Shown here: positions 1 through 6,435 of the stretch, piece by piece
Numbering within the stretch: position 1 is the stretch's first letter
Layout of the letters: every line of letters starts with the position of its first letter
Assembly (NCBI GenBank): GCA_964639175.1
Contig: CAZXCE010000144.1
Span: 1 to 15,616, forward strand
DNA from: JACQXX01 sp964639175
GTDB lineage: Bacteria > Acidobacteriota > Blastocatellia > Chloracidobacteriales > Chloracidobacteriaceae
Direction: 5' to 3'
Length of the DNA stretch: 15,616 nucleotides
Notes under the pieces: model-generated
Told to the model about the DNA's origin: nothing
The model's input: the letters and a program-made list of their open reading frames with translations, nothing else
Databases searched by the model: none
Made by a program: the position numbers and the translations under genes

Positions 1-55
1 GTGGATTCCGACCCGAACCATTCCGCGTTGGAGTGGTCACGGCGCGGATCATTGC
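1..55. repeat. 55-bp exact direct repeat, copy 1 (circle closure)
   Basis: Bases 1-55 are identical to 13177-13231 and diverge at the next base (C at 56, T at 13232). Both copies are in the same frame of parA. A repeat that begins at the first base and is exactly 55 bp long is the usual signature of a circular contig ended by a k=55 assembly graph, not a biological terminal repeat. Confidence 0.9.
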
Positions 56-504
56 CCTTCAAGGTGTGCGGTTTGAATCAGGCGGCACGTTTGGCGCGCG
101 ATCATAAGCACATCGTCTTCGACTCGAAAGCGCGGCTGGACAGTGACGAGCTGCGAGATTTGATTGAATCAGTGGATTTGCTGGTGTTGCCAACCACACC
201 CGATGCTCTGGCAATTCACGGGCTAATGTTGACGGTCACCGAACTCCAGAAAGTACCAGGGGCGAAATTCAAAGCCCTTCTCACCATCGTTCCACCGTTG
301 CCCAATCGGGATGGGTTACAAGCGCGGCGTGACCTGACTGAAATGGGTGTGCCGTTGTTCGATGGGGAGCTACGGCGGTTCATTGCCTACCAGAAAGCGG
401 CGCTCGCTGGCGACATCGTGGCGAATGTCAAAGATGCGCACGCGGCGGATGCCTGGAATGATATTCAACGAATATGGAGAGAGCTGCAAAATGAGCAAAT
501 TTAA
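1..504 (+). CDS. parA: ParA-type partition ATPase, C-terminal part (residues 34-200)
   Basis: This is the larger part of a Walker-type ParA ATPase, which segregates low-copy plasmids by ATP-dependent patterning on the nucleoid. The piece opens inside the A' motif (LLVDSDPN, with VDSDPN encoded here) and continues through a Walker B-like strand (HIVFDS, about residue 74 of the whole protein) and the LLVLPTTPDALAI segment typical of small ParA proteins. The Walker A motif lies at the other end of the circle (13078-13231). Base 1 is a GTG inside the gene, not a start codon. Joined through the 55-bp overlap the protein has 200 residues, normal for a short type Ib ParA without an N-terminal HTH. 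Its end overlaps the next gene by 14 nt, as expected for a parA/parB operon. Confidence 0.93.
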   Translation: MDSDPNHSALEWSRRGSLPFKVCGLNQAARLARDHKHIVFDSKARLDSDELRDLIESVDLLVLPTTPDALAIHGLMLTVTELQKVPGAKFKALLTIVPPLPNRDGLQARRDLTEMGVPLFDGELRRFIAYQKAALAGDIVANVKDAHAADAWNDIQRIWRELQNEQI

Positions 505-739
505 AAACGTGATTCAGGCGGCGAAAGACCAGCCATCCGACCCGCAACCGATGACGGTCACACTTAGGCGCCAATCGAAAATCGGTAAGCGTCGCAGTGA
601 CGCGCATACTCAGGTATCCGCTTACGTGCGTAAGCACATACACAAAGCCGTGAAACGCGAGCTGGTGGACTTGGATTTTGATTTTTCGGACCTGGTGGAT
701 TTGCTTTTGGAGCAATGGCTGAAAGGACGGGCACGATGA
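491..739 (+). CDS. Small ParB-like ribbon-helix-helix partition protein
   Basis: A protein of 82 residues encoded directly after parA, with its ATG 14 nt inside the parA end. It has a basic, probably flexible N-terminus (residues 1-38). A compact C-terminal half follows, with a TQVSAYVRKHIHKAVK strand-helix and a helix ending LVDLLLEQWLK. This layout matches the small centromere-binding partners of short ParA proteins (type Ib systems), which dimerise as ribbon-helix-helix domains and usually repress their own operon. The family call rests on size, position and pattern; no alignment was possible. It probably binds one of the iterated sites on this element. The next gene overlaps its stop codon as ATGA. 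Confidence 0.8.
   Translation: MSKFKNVIQAAKDQPSDPQPMTVTLRRQSKIGKRRSDAHTQVSAYVRKHIHKAVKRELVDLDFDFSDLVDLLLEQWLKGRAR
623..646. repeat. 24-bp dispersed repeat, copy inside the ParB-like gene
   Basis: This stretch encodes YVRKHIHK of the small partition protein. It matches 12960-12983, upstream of parA, at 21 of 24 positions, starting TACGTGCGTA and ending TACACAAA. Its first part lies in a hairpin (GCTTAC, loop GTGC, GTAAGC). It may be a binding site shared by both ends of the par operon, or the upstream copy may be a decayed fragment of the gene. Confidence 0.6.
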
Positions 740-2400
740 CCAAGCAAAAAACAACTTCCCCTCGATTGATAGAAAATTCCCCCAGAAATTGGATTTCAGA
801 GCTAGTGAAGGACATTCATAAATCAAAAGGTAAAGGGGTTGAGATGTCGTTTTTCGGGGTGCCAATCAAGGCATTTTGGGGTGGGGAAATTGTTCTCCCT
901 GCAAACCCATCATTCAGCAATGAAGCATTCCCACTGATTGGGCCAGCCGTCAATTTCGAAATAGCTGAGACCCAAGACGGGGAACGTTTCCCAGGCATCC
1001 CATGGGAAACATTTAAAAAGATGTTCCTACCTGAAGAGTATCAGAATGTCACTGTTGTTCACTGGAATGAACCAGATCTACCCATCCTTACAGAAGAATA
1101 TTACTGGTGGAACAATGCGTTGGTTCCAGGCGAAGGTTGGTTTGTGGGAGATTGGGAAGGCAACCCAACCGAACCCTACAGGTCACTTTTCTGGAAAACC
1201 GAATATTTATTATTCAAACGGATACCTGCACTCACTCCACCAAAAAAAGTAAAAAAAGCTCCCTCTTTACCGTCGTTTGTGATTGATGGGCTCATCAAGC
1301 ATCCATCGAATATAATCACCAAAGCGACCATTGAGGCACTTCCACCAGGGGCAATGCAGGTTCTATCTGAGAAAACTCTACAAGATTACCGGGTAACAAA
1401 CGCCAAAGATATTTTCTGGCGAGCATATCCATTTAAAGGCGGAAATAAAGGCAAAACCGGTGAAATTCATGGAGTCATCGGGTTCGCAACACAACCAGCC
1501 GAAGCGATCTGGGATCAACTTCAACGAAATGGAGCACTGGCTGTTCAGGTGCAATTTGCACTTTGGGCATTGGCTTATGCCGCGACCGATGGCCAGCCAT
1601 CAGAATTTATCACTGTTGATATCTCTCAATTTTGTGACCAGCTTGGGTACAAACAGAAAAATCGTGCTCATAAGCGAGAAACCAAGCAGGCCGTAATGAA
1701 CGCCCTCGAATATGTGACCTCTCTCCATTTACTGGCTAATTTTAAACTTCCAAATGGGCAAACTCGCAGATTAAAAGGCCCCCTTTGGGTACGTGGGGCG
1801 AGTGCAGAAGATGAGTATGGGGATTTGTTCGGTGCTAATCAGGTCCCAGGAACTGAACAAATGTGGGAGCCGGTATTCTTCCGGTATGCACCAGGTGATT
1901 TTTTTAGTGACCCTGGATTCCGGCGATACAATGCTGAAATTGCCTACATTGGGGAAGGAATTCTAAAACTCAAACAGGATACGGATAAATACAGCATTTT
2001 TATTGGTGGGTATCTGGCAACAATTGCCCGAATGAATGGCTACAGAACAAGCACCATCAAACTCCAGACACTTGCTGAAAAGAGCGGGCTACTTCGGGTT
2101 GATGGTCAAAAAAATCCAAAGCGGATGATAGAGCGGGTTTACGTCGCCTTGGACCGGCTCAAAGAGGTTGGTGTTATTCAGGATTGGACACCCCAAACAC
2201 TCAGTAAGACTGGGATTGATTATGACGATCTGAATAGTCCCGAAACTCGAAAAGCCATGATTGAGCCATCTGGACAGGCACGGAAAGAGCTACAAAGCAC
2301 TGTGGAGATAATCTGGCCACAGTCCCTCCAAGACCGTGCGAATAAATTACAAAGTAAAAGACAACGCTACCTTGGATCCGGCAAAAAGATTGATGAGTAA
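736..2400 (+). CDS. Putative plasmid replication initiator
   Basis: A 554-residue protein chosen to start at ATG 736, which overlaps the previous stop as ATGA and has AAGGA about 8 nt upstream; an in-frame ATG at 715 is the alternative. I do not recognise the exact family. The N-terminal 190 residues are rich in Trp and Pro. The C-terminal half (about 230-530) is mixed helix and strand, with two regions that look like winged-helix domains: one around the FALWALAYAATDGQPSEF segment and one around the NGYRTSTIKLQTLAEKSG segment, where an HTH-like helix precedes basic residues. Two winged-helix domains are typical of iteron-binding initiators (Rep_3/RepA/TrfA-like). Three 22-bp iterons start 10 bp after the stop, and helicase and primase genes follow. 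The role is inferred mainly from that context. Confidence 0.65.
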   Translation: MTKQKTTSPRLIENSPRNWISELVKDIHKSKGKGVEMSFFGVPIKAFWGGEIVLPANPSFSNEAFPLIGPAVNFEIAETQDGERFPGIPWETFKKMFLPEEYQNVTVVHWNEPDLPILTEEYYWWNNALVPGEGWFVGDWEGNPTEPYRSLFWKTEYLLFKRIPALTPPKKVKKAPSLPSFVIDGLIKHPSNIITKATIEALPPGAMQVLSEKTLQDYRVTNAKDIFWRAYPFKGGNKGKTGEIHGVIGFATQPAEAIWDQLQRNGALAVQVQFALWALAYAATDGQPSEFITVDISQFCDQLGYKQKNRAHKRETKQAVMNALEYVTSLHLLANFKLPNGQTRRLKGPLWVRGASAEDEYGDLFGANQVPGTEQMWEPVFFRYAPGDFFSDPGFRRYNAEIAYIGEGILKLKQDTDKYSIFIGGYLATIARMNGYRTSTIKLQTLAEKSGLLRVDGQKNPKRMIERVYVALDRLKEVGVIQDWTPQTLSKTGIDYDDLNSPETRKAMIEPSGQARKELQSTVEIIWPQSLQDRANKLQSKRQRYLGSGKKIDE

Positions 2401-2410
2401 GCTTCATTTT

Positions 2411-2474
2411 GCCCCCCTCGGTTGTGGGAAATGCCCCCCTCGGTTGTGGGAAATGCCCCCCTCGGTTGTGGGAA
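2411..2474. repeat. Three 22-bp iterons (plasmid origin)
   Basis: Three tandem copies begin at 2411, 2433 and 2455 with an exact 22-bp period. The shared core is CCCCCCTCGGTTGTGGGA. A 22-bp period (two helical turns) directly downstream of a putative initiator is the classic layout of an iteron origin such as those of R6K or Rep_3 plasmids. The copies are identical except for the end of the last one. Confidence 0.85.
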
Positions 2475-2608
2475 CTTTTTTTTTACAGTTCCTGTAAACA
2501 ATACTTTCTATTGCGGTTGCAGCCACAAATGTTAGGCGGATTTTTGCTAATAGCTTTTAATAGCTTTTAAGTGGTGGGGCTGGCCAAAGCCGCACCCACC
2601 CTCTAAGT
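2475..2608. other. AT-rich origin flank with inverted and tandem repeats
   Basis: A T-run follows the last iteron, then the inverted repeat TTTACAG / CTGTAAA with a 3-nt loop (2482-2498), and two tandem copies of TAGCTTTTAA (2551-2570). An AT-rich stretch with short tandem repeats beside iterons fits a duplex-unwinding element. No convincing DnaA box was seen. No gene is visible here. The origin call is inference from layout. Confidence 0.6.
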
Positions 2609-2614
2609 TATAAT
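2609..2614 (+). promoter_or_regulatory. Promoter -10 box of the helicase gene, probably leaderless
   Basis: A perfect TATAAT lies 7 nt before the ATG at 2622, which puts the expected transcription start on or next to the start codon. No Shine-Dalgarno is present (CCCGCCC precedes ATG). No good -35 box is visible at the usual spacing. Confidence 0.55.
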
Positions 2615-2621
2615 CCCGCCC

Positions 2622-3488
2622 ATGAATCAAACCACAAAACCAAAACTCCAAACCCTGAACCACATCTTGGGAGAATTGACCCAGGCAAATGATCTGGCTT
2701 CCCAGCTTCAACAAAGCGGTAAAAGCCCAGGCCCCCAAACAGGAATTGAGTCGCTTGATGAAATCATCGGTGGATTTTTATCTCCAGGATTACACGTCCT
2801 GCAGGCAGCACCAGGGGCGGGGAAAACAGCGATGGGCTTGCAGATTGCCTCAGATTGCGGGTTCCCTTGCCTCTATGTGAGCTGCGAGATGCCAGCCGTG
2901 GAACTCTTCAGGCGACTGATTGCCCGTACCACCAAAACATTTTTGGGCAAGCTCAGACCTGGCCAGTTGGCCACTGAAACCTTGCTGAAGCTGGCAGCAC
3001 GGACGGCAGAGGCTTGCAATGGTTTTGCCGTCCTGGACTGCACAAAGGCATGGGCCAGCACCACCACGCTCCACGAAATGGCGAGCTTGCTGTGTGAAAG
3101 CCGCAACTCGCAAAACTGCCTTATCATCCTGGATTCTCTTCAGTACTGGGCACGAAGTGAGGATGGTGGGGCCGGAGAGTACGAAGCCATCAATGAAGGT
3201 CTGCGCGGATTGGCTGAAGTCGCTTTCGCGCTCTCCTCACCTTTAATTGTCGTCAGTCACCGGAGTCGCCAAGGCAACAAGCAAGGTGGTGGGTTGCATT
3301 CGGCTAAGGGTAGCGGGCTGGTTGAATATGTGGCTGAGACTGTAATTGATCTTGAGCGGGAAAAAGACCTGGATGCCCGTGGTCGTTCCAACGTGACCCT
3401 ATCCGTCCATAAGAACCGGCACGGGGAGGCCGGGAAGGAAATTTCATTATTTTTCCATGGCGCTCTGCAGAACTTCGAAGAACGATGA
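2622..3488 (+). CDS. DnaB/RecA-fold replicative helicase domain protein
   Basis: A 288-residue RecA-fold ATPase resembling only the C-terminal motor domain of DnaB-type hexameric helicases. Visible motifs are Walker A APGAGKT (63-69), a VSCEMP segment (86-91) like the DnaB SLEMS motif, Walker B CLIILDSLQ (166-174, Asp171), VVSHRSR (about 210-216) in the place of the DnaB SQLNR motif, and GSGLVEYVAETVIDLERE (about 230-247) like the DnaB end region. The DnaB N-terminal primase-binding domain is absent. It should unwind plasmid DNA at the fork together with the primase encoded next, whose start overlaps its stop (ATGA at 3485). RepA of RSF1010 is a precedent for a small plasmid helicase of this kind. 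A RadA/KaiC-like role is less likely given the neighbours. Confidence 0.82.
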   Translation: MNQTTKPKLQTLNHILGELTQANDLASQLQQSGKSPGPQTGIESLDEIIGGFLSPGLHVLQAAPGAGKTAMGLQIASDCGFPCLYVSCEMPAVELFRRLIARTTKTFLGKLRPGQLATETLLKLAARTAEACNGFAVLDCTKAWASTTTLHEMASLLCESRNSQNCLIILDSLQYWARSEDGGAGEYEAINEGLRGLAEVAFALSSPLIVVSHRSRQGNKQGGGLHSAKGSGLVEYVAETVIDLEREKDLDARGRSNVTLSVHKNRHGEAGKEISLFFHGALQNFEER

Positions 3489-4660
3489 AAGAAACCCTGA
3501 GTCTCACCGAACTTGAAAATTACGACCCGCACGGGCTCAAACGTGGGTCACGATGGCGGTTTCTGTGCCCATTGTGTGGCGACGGCAAACCTCGTGACAA
3601 AACACACCGGTCGGTTTCAGTTGACGGAAGCACTGGCGGGTGGAAGTGCCACCGGTGCGAATCGCAAGGCAAGCTGAAAGAGTATTGGGAAGATAGGCCA
3701 ATGATCCCGAAACAAGAGTTACAAAAGCAGGCGCTGAAACGAAAATTTGCCCTCACACCTACCACCAAACAACCAGAGACGCGGGAAATACCAGTCTGGC
3801 TACCTGAGTCCTATTCGAAATCTCAAAGTCTCTTTGGGGAGGGAATAACCCCAGCGAGTGAGTATCTTCGAAGCCGTGGGGTATCGTGGGAAGTGGCGTG
3901 CCGTGCCGGGGTAGGGTATGCGGCTGAATGGCGAGCAGGTGGGGCCACATCCCAGCGAGTGATTTTCCCTGTGAGTGGTCAGTCAGGCGCTTTGGTGGCG
4001 GTGCAGGCGCGCGCAATCACTGAGGTATTTGATGGGCCGAAATTCATATCCAGCGGGCCGAAATCATCCGGGGTGTTTGCGACGTCGTCAGATGCACTCT
4101 GTTTGCCAGTGACCTTTATCACTGAGGCCCCGATTGACGCTCTATCTCTGGCAATGTGTGGGTTCAATGGATGTGCCACGTTGGGGAAAGACTGGCCAGA
4201 GTGGTTGCCTAAATCACTGGCTTTTCGGATGGTGGGTGTGGGTTATGACAATGATAGTCCAGGTGAAGAGGCAGCGGCGAAACTGGCGACCAGCCTTGAA
4301 GTGGTCGGAGCTTTTGTTTTTCGGGTACGCCCTCCCGAAGAAGTAAAAGACTGGAATGAGGCACTGACCACCTATGGCGTGATGATTACGGGGGCTTATA
4401 TCGCGATGGCGATTGATCAGGCACGATCTGAATTCCAATGCTCCCACGATTTCATTGATAACCTGCTTGTGTGCATTCGGCGGGGAATTGAAGCGGGGGA
4501 GCTGGCTGGCCACCAGGTGTTGATGCCGGGGGCAGCTCGGTTTTTTGATGCGGTACAAATTGGTGAGTGGCTGTTGACCCCATCAGCCCAACGATATTTG
4601 GCATTCCCTGATTGGATTGTCAATTTTATCAATCAGATAGTCAAAGCACGGTATCCATGA
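3485..4660 (+). CDS. Zinc-finger and TOPRIM primase
   Basis: A 391-residue primase-like protein. The N-terminus has a zinc-binding finger with CPLC (28-31) and CHRC (55-58), as in DnaG and T7 gp4. A linker rich in Lys and Gln follows, then a region with conserved VIFPV and ALVAVQARAI strands. The TOPRIM domain has the FITEAPIDAL motif with Glu214 and the YDND motif with Asp255 and Asp257, the metal-binding acidic residues that carry out primer synthesis. About 110 residues after the TOPRIM fold are not assigned. The start overlaps the helicase stop by 4 nt, so the two are probably made together. The pair looks like phage T7 gp4 split in two and with the order reversed. Confidence 0.88.
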   Translation: MKETLSLTELENYDPHGLKRGSRWRFLCPLCGDGKPRDKTHRSVSVDGSTGGWKCHRCESQGKLKEYWEDRPMIPKQELQKQALKRKFALTPTTKQPETREIPVWLPESYSKSQSLFGEGITPASEYLRSRGVSWEVACRAGVGYAAEWRAGGATSQRVIFPVSGQSGALVAVQARAITEVFDGPKFISSGPKSSGVFATSSDALCLPVTFITEAPIDALSLAMCGFNGCATLGKDWPEWLPKSLAFRMVGVGYDNDSPGEEAAAKLATSLEVVGAFVFRVRPPEEVKDWNEALTTYGVMITGAYIAMAIDQARSEFQCSHDFIDNLLVCIRRGIEAGELAGHQVLMPGAARFFDAVQIGEWLLTPSAQRYLAFPDWIVNFINQIVKARYP

Positions 4661-4672
4661 GATGCCGTATCC

Positions 4673-4739
4673 AAACAGCGCGGCCTGACTGGTGCTGGAA
4701 CACCAGTCAGGCCACTTCACAACGAAAAGGAGCTTCGTT
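4673..4739 (+). promoter_or_regulatory. Structured 5' leader, copy 1: two hairpins, SD in second loop
   Basis: After AAACAGCGCG comes a perfect 13-bp stem, 4682-4694 (GGCCTGACTGGTG) with 4701-4713, and a 6-nt loop. A short linker ACTTCAC leads into a second stem AACGAA / TTCGTT (4721-4726 and 4734-4739) whose 7-nt loop AAGGAGC is the Shine-Dalgarno of the ATG at 4740. A second copy with compensatory changes lies at 12165-12235. No T-run follows either stem, so these are not terminators. A translational control element is the likely role. Confidence 0.75.
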
Positions 4740-5066
4740 ATGCAGCATAAAACTACAGCACGTAGGCGGTGCAATGCCACCACGAACCCAACCACGCCTT
4801 CAAACCTCGAAACCACATTTTTCAAAGCGACGTTGCGCGTCGTAGCTGAAGATGCGCAATTTGCGGTTTGGTGTGTTAGCAGGTTGAAAAAAAACCAACC
4901 TCCGAACCAAAATTCAGATGGGGAAATTGTCGAGATCGTCGAACAGGAAATGCTGGAACGCGCGACCCAGCGAGTAGATCTTTTCATTAGAAATCTGTGC
5001 TGTTTGTACAACATCAACACTGATGATTTCCCAGAACACCTCGAACCATTCGACATAGCTGGATAG
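4740..5066 (+). CDS. Hypothetical protein, 108 residues
   Basis: Start at ATG 4740, with AAGGAG 7 nt upstream in the loop of the leader hairpin. The N-terminal 22 residues are basic and Thr/Asn-rich, probably disordered. The rest is mixed helical: the FFKATLRVVAEDAQFAVWCV segment (about 27-46), an acidic helix EIVEIVEQEMLERATQRVDLFIRN and a C-terminal acidic tail. No signal peptide, membrane segment or known motif was seen. It follows the primase after 79 nt and is ended by a good terminator. It shares its leader RNA with the unrelated gene at 12236, so the two may be co-controlled. Function unknown. Confidence 0.7.
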   Translation: MQHKTTARRRCNATTNPTTPSNLETTFFKATLRVVAEDAQFAVWCVSRLKKNQPPNQNSDGEIVEIVEQEMLERATQRVDLFIRNLCCLYNINTDDFPEHLEPFDIAG

Positions 5067-5087
5067 CATTCATTATTCAGCCTCATT

Positions 5088-5125
5088 ACAAAGGCACGTT
5101 ACGGCAATGGCGTGCCTTTGTTTTG
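5088..5125 (+). terminator. Intrinsic terminator after the 108-residue gene
   Basis: Stem ACAAAGGCACG (5088-5098) pairs with CGTGCCTTTGT (5111-5121) around a 12-nt loop and is followed by a T-rich tract. It probably ends the par-rep-helicase-primase transcript. Confidence 0.8.
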
Positions 5126-5140
5126 TTGGTTTCATTACAA

Positions 5141-5166
5141 AGCTATATCGCTATGGTGATATAGCT
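5141..5166. promoter_or_regulatory. Inverted repeat, possible operator
   Basis: Perfect 9-bp arms AGCTATATC and GATATAGCT are separated by 8 nt. The element lies just after a second copy of TCATTACAAAG (5083-5093 and 5132-5142). No T-run follows at once, so an operator for the gene at 5243 is more likely than a terminator. Confidence 0.45.
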
Positions 5167-5242
5167 ACTTGTTTTCGCAGGTTGGCTTTTGCAGTCAATC
5201 AATCCCTACCATTGATGAAATCTCAGAAAAAGGTGGTGTTTG

Positions 5243-5770
5243 ATGAAACAGAGTTTAGCAATTGTGATTGACAACCGTACCCGTGGGCAGATGGTTTCAA
5301 TTTGCTCAGTTCACCAGGTGCAACCAGGCCGGCTGACCATTCGGCATGGCGGGATGGTTGGGCCGTTGGCTGAGAACATCAGCCAAATCAACAGCCAATC
5401 GCTTCCAGTGATGATCGTCGGAGATTGCCAATCCGAGGATTCCAGTGGATTCACTCGGTTTTTTGCTCCTGCTCAACTGATGTGCCGGGTTGTTGGCTGG
5501 CAGATTCCGGGCAAAAAACAAGCGATAGACCTGGTAGCGACTGCGTTCCAGCCCGAATGGGGGGCGGTTCCACTCACCTTGCACTCAATTCGAGATGCGC
5601 AGTGTGCGGCAGCAGCACGGTTGGCGGTGGAATTGCGATCTGGAACTATCCGCATCCTCAATGGGCAAAATGACCTGGTTGAAGCTATCGAATGGCGAAA
5701 TTTCCGACCTGAAAGACCTGTTTTCGAAGCCGGAAAACTATGGATCAGGCGTCCAAGCTGTTCGAGATAA
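5243..5770 (+). CDS. Hypothetical protein, 175 residues
   Basis: Start at ATG 5243, with AAGGTGG about 6 nt upstream; a TTG directly before it is less likely. The protein is mostly beta-strand and hydrophobic patches (LAIVIDNRTRG, SLPVMIVGDCQS, MCRVVGWQIPG), followed by a helix rich in Ala (AQCAAAARLAVELRSG). No signal peptide, membrane helix or known motif was found. It stands alone between a terminator upstream and the repeat region downstream. Its TAA stop is the first base triplet of the first 117-bp super-repeat. A link with the tape-measure gene 660 bp downstream is possible by position only. Function unknown. Confidence 0.65.
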   Translation: MKQSLAIVIDNRTRGQMVSICSVHQVQPGRLTIRHGGMVGPLAENISQINSQSLPVMIVGDCQSEDSSGFTRFFAPAQLMCRVVGWQIPGKKQAIDLVATAFQPEWGAVPLTLHSIRDAQCAAAARLAVELRSGTIRILNGQNDLVEAIEWRNFRPERPVFEAGKLWIRRPSCSR

Positions 5771-5789
5771 ATAAGTTGCGGGTGGAAAA

Positions 5790-5819
5790 GGCCCAAAAAG
5801 GCCCGAAAAGGCCCAAGAA
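5790..5819. repeat. Phased 10-bp array 1 (GGCCC type, 3 copies)
   Basis: GGCCC recurs at 5790, 5800 and 5810, each followed by an A-rich run. The period is exactly 10 bp. Confidence 0.85.
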
Positions 5820-5906
5820 TTCGAAATATCGCAAGCCCCAAGTCAAAGCGGTTTGGATTTTTGAACGTCTAACCAATTCTGTCTGAATGAGTTGTTGCTG
5901 AAAGAA

Positions 5907-5936
5907 GACCAAAAAGGACCAAAAAGGACCAAAAAA
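5907..5936. repeat. Phased 10-bp array 2 (GGACC type, 3 copies)
   Basis: GACCAAAAAG starts at 5907 and 5917, and GACCAAAAAA at 5927. The second and third copies form GGACC with the preceding base. Confidence 0.85.
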
Positions 5937-6024
5937 TCCAAAATATCGCAAACCCCAAGTCAAGGCGGTTTGGATTCTCAGACGCCTAACCCGTTCTACC
6001 TGAATGAGTTGCTGGTGGGAAAAA

Positions 6025-6054
6025 GGCCAAAAAGGGCCAAAAAGGGCCAAGAAA
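6025..6054. repeat. Phased 10-bp array 3 (GGGCC type, 3 copies)
   Basis: GGCCAAAAAG at 6025 and 6035 and GGCCAAGAAA at 6045. A preceding G makes copies two and three GGGCC. Confidence 0.85.
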
Positions 6055-6086
6055 TTCAAAATACCAGCTTGACAGGGCCAAGAACT

Positions 6087-6100
6087 CTCGATTTTTCGAG
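6087..6100. repeat. Hairpin CTCGA-TTTT-TCGAG
   Basis: Perfect 5-bp arms with a TTTT loop, inside super-repeat 3. The same TCGATTTTTCGA core appears downstream of the tape-measure gene at 9518-9531. Confidence 0.55.
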
Positions 6101-6140
6101 CTCGCAAATCACTGCAAATGAATAATTTATCAGCGACAAA

Positions 6141-6170
6141 GGGGCCAAAAGGGGCCAAAAGGGGCCAAGT
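6141..6170. repeat. Phased 10-bp array 4 (GGGGCC type, 3 copies)
   Basis: GGGGCCAAAA at 6141 and 6151 and GGGGCCAAGT at 6161. The period is exactly 10 bp. Confidence 0.85.
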
Positions 6171-6174
6171 TTTC

Positions 6175-6195
6175 AGCTCTGGAAGTTCCAGAGCT
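6175..6195. repeat. 21-bp palindrome centred on GGAA-G-TTCC
   Basis: Perfect 10-bp arms AGCTCTGGAA and TTCCAGAGCT around one G. A sister palindrome with the same GGAA-N-TTCC centre and different outer bases lies at 9635-9655, beyond the tape-measure gene. Confidence 0.65.
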
Positions 6196-6250
6196 TGAAG
6201 CCTGTGCCACTGGCGCAAATCCATCTATTCAGATGAGTTGCTTGTTGTAG

Positions 6251-6280
6251 GGGGACCAAAAGGGACCAAAAGGGACCAAA
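6251..6280. repeat. Phased 10-bp array 5 (GGGACC type, 3 copies)
   Basis: GGGACCAAA recurs at 6252, 6262 and 6272, so copies are 10 bp apart. It lies in the partial fifth super-repeat. Confidence 0.85.
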
Positions 6281-6337
6281 AATTGATGGTTGGCGATTGG
6301 GCTGCCTTCTTCTGTACCGTCCTTTCATGCAAATACT

Positions 6338-6354
6338 CCCATTTCAGAAATGGG
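6338..6354. promoter_or_regulatory. Palindrome CCCATTT-CAG-AAATGGG upstream of the tape-measure gene
   Basis: Perfect 7-bp arms with a 3-nt loop, about 80 bp before the ATG at 6436. It may be an operator; the TAATTTATT after it is too weak to call a terminator. Confidence 0.4.
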
Positions 6355-6390
6355 TAATTTATTCACTTGAAACGACTTGCCAGCCAAATA

Positions 6391-6420
6391 GGCTTGAAAG
6401 GGCTCAAAAAGGCTGGAATG
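6391..6420. repeat. Phased 10-bp array 6 (degenerate GGCT type, 3 copies)
   Basis: GGCTTGAAAG, GGCTCAAAAA and GGCTGGAATG at 6391, 6401 and 6411 keep the 10-bp step. It ends 15 bp before the tape-measure ATG and lies beside its Shine-Dalgarno. Confidence 0.6.
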
Positions 6421-6435
6421 GAAAGGGGAAACACT

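Larger units (their letters stand above)
5768..6229. repeat. Four 111-118-bp super-repeats, each holding a phased array
   Basis: Units begin at about 5768, 5884, 6001 and 6119, each opening with a version of TGAATGAGTTG; a fifth partial unit starts near 6230. Units 1 and 2 match closely along their length (for example ATATCGCAA, CCCCAAGTCAA and GCGGTTTGGATT occur in both), while units 3-5 keep only the opening and the 10-bp arrays. The units are 116, 117, 118 and 111 bp, near 11 helical turns. No forward coding is visible from 5771 to 6435. A centromere, origin accessory site or curved regulatory region are the options. Confidence 0.85.

Noticed and set aside
428..865. Minus-strand open frame over the partition genes
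   Set aside because: It is the antisense shadow of three overlapping real genes with good start signals.
5745..6224. Long open frame on the minus strand with repeated FGPFW-type peptides
   Set aside because: It arises because two super-repeats are close to a multiple of three in length. Between units 1 and 2 about 9 of 13 differences checked change the amino acid, which is what neutral drift predicts. No Shine-Dalgarno was seen.
5790..6280. CRISPR array
   Set aside because: The repeats are 10 bp in tandem triplets without unique spacers of usual size, and no cas genes are present.
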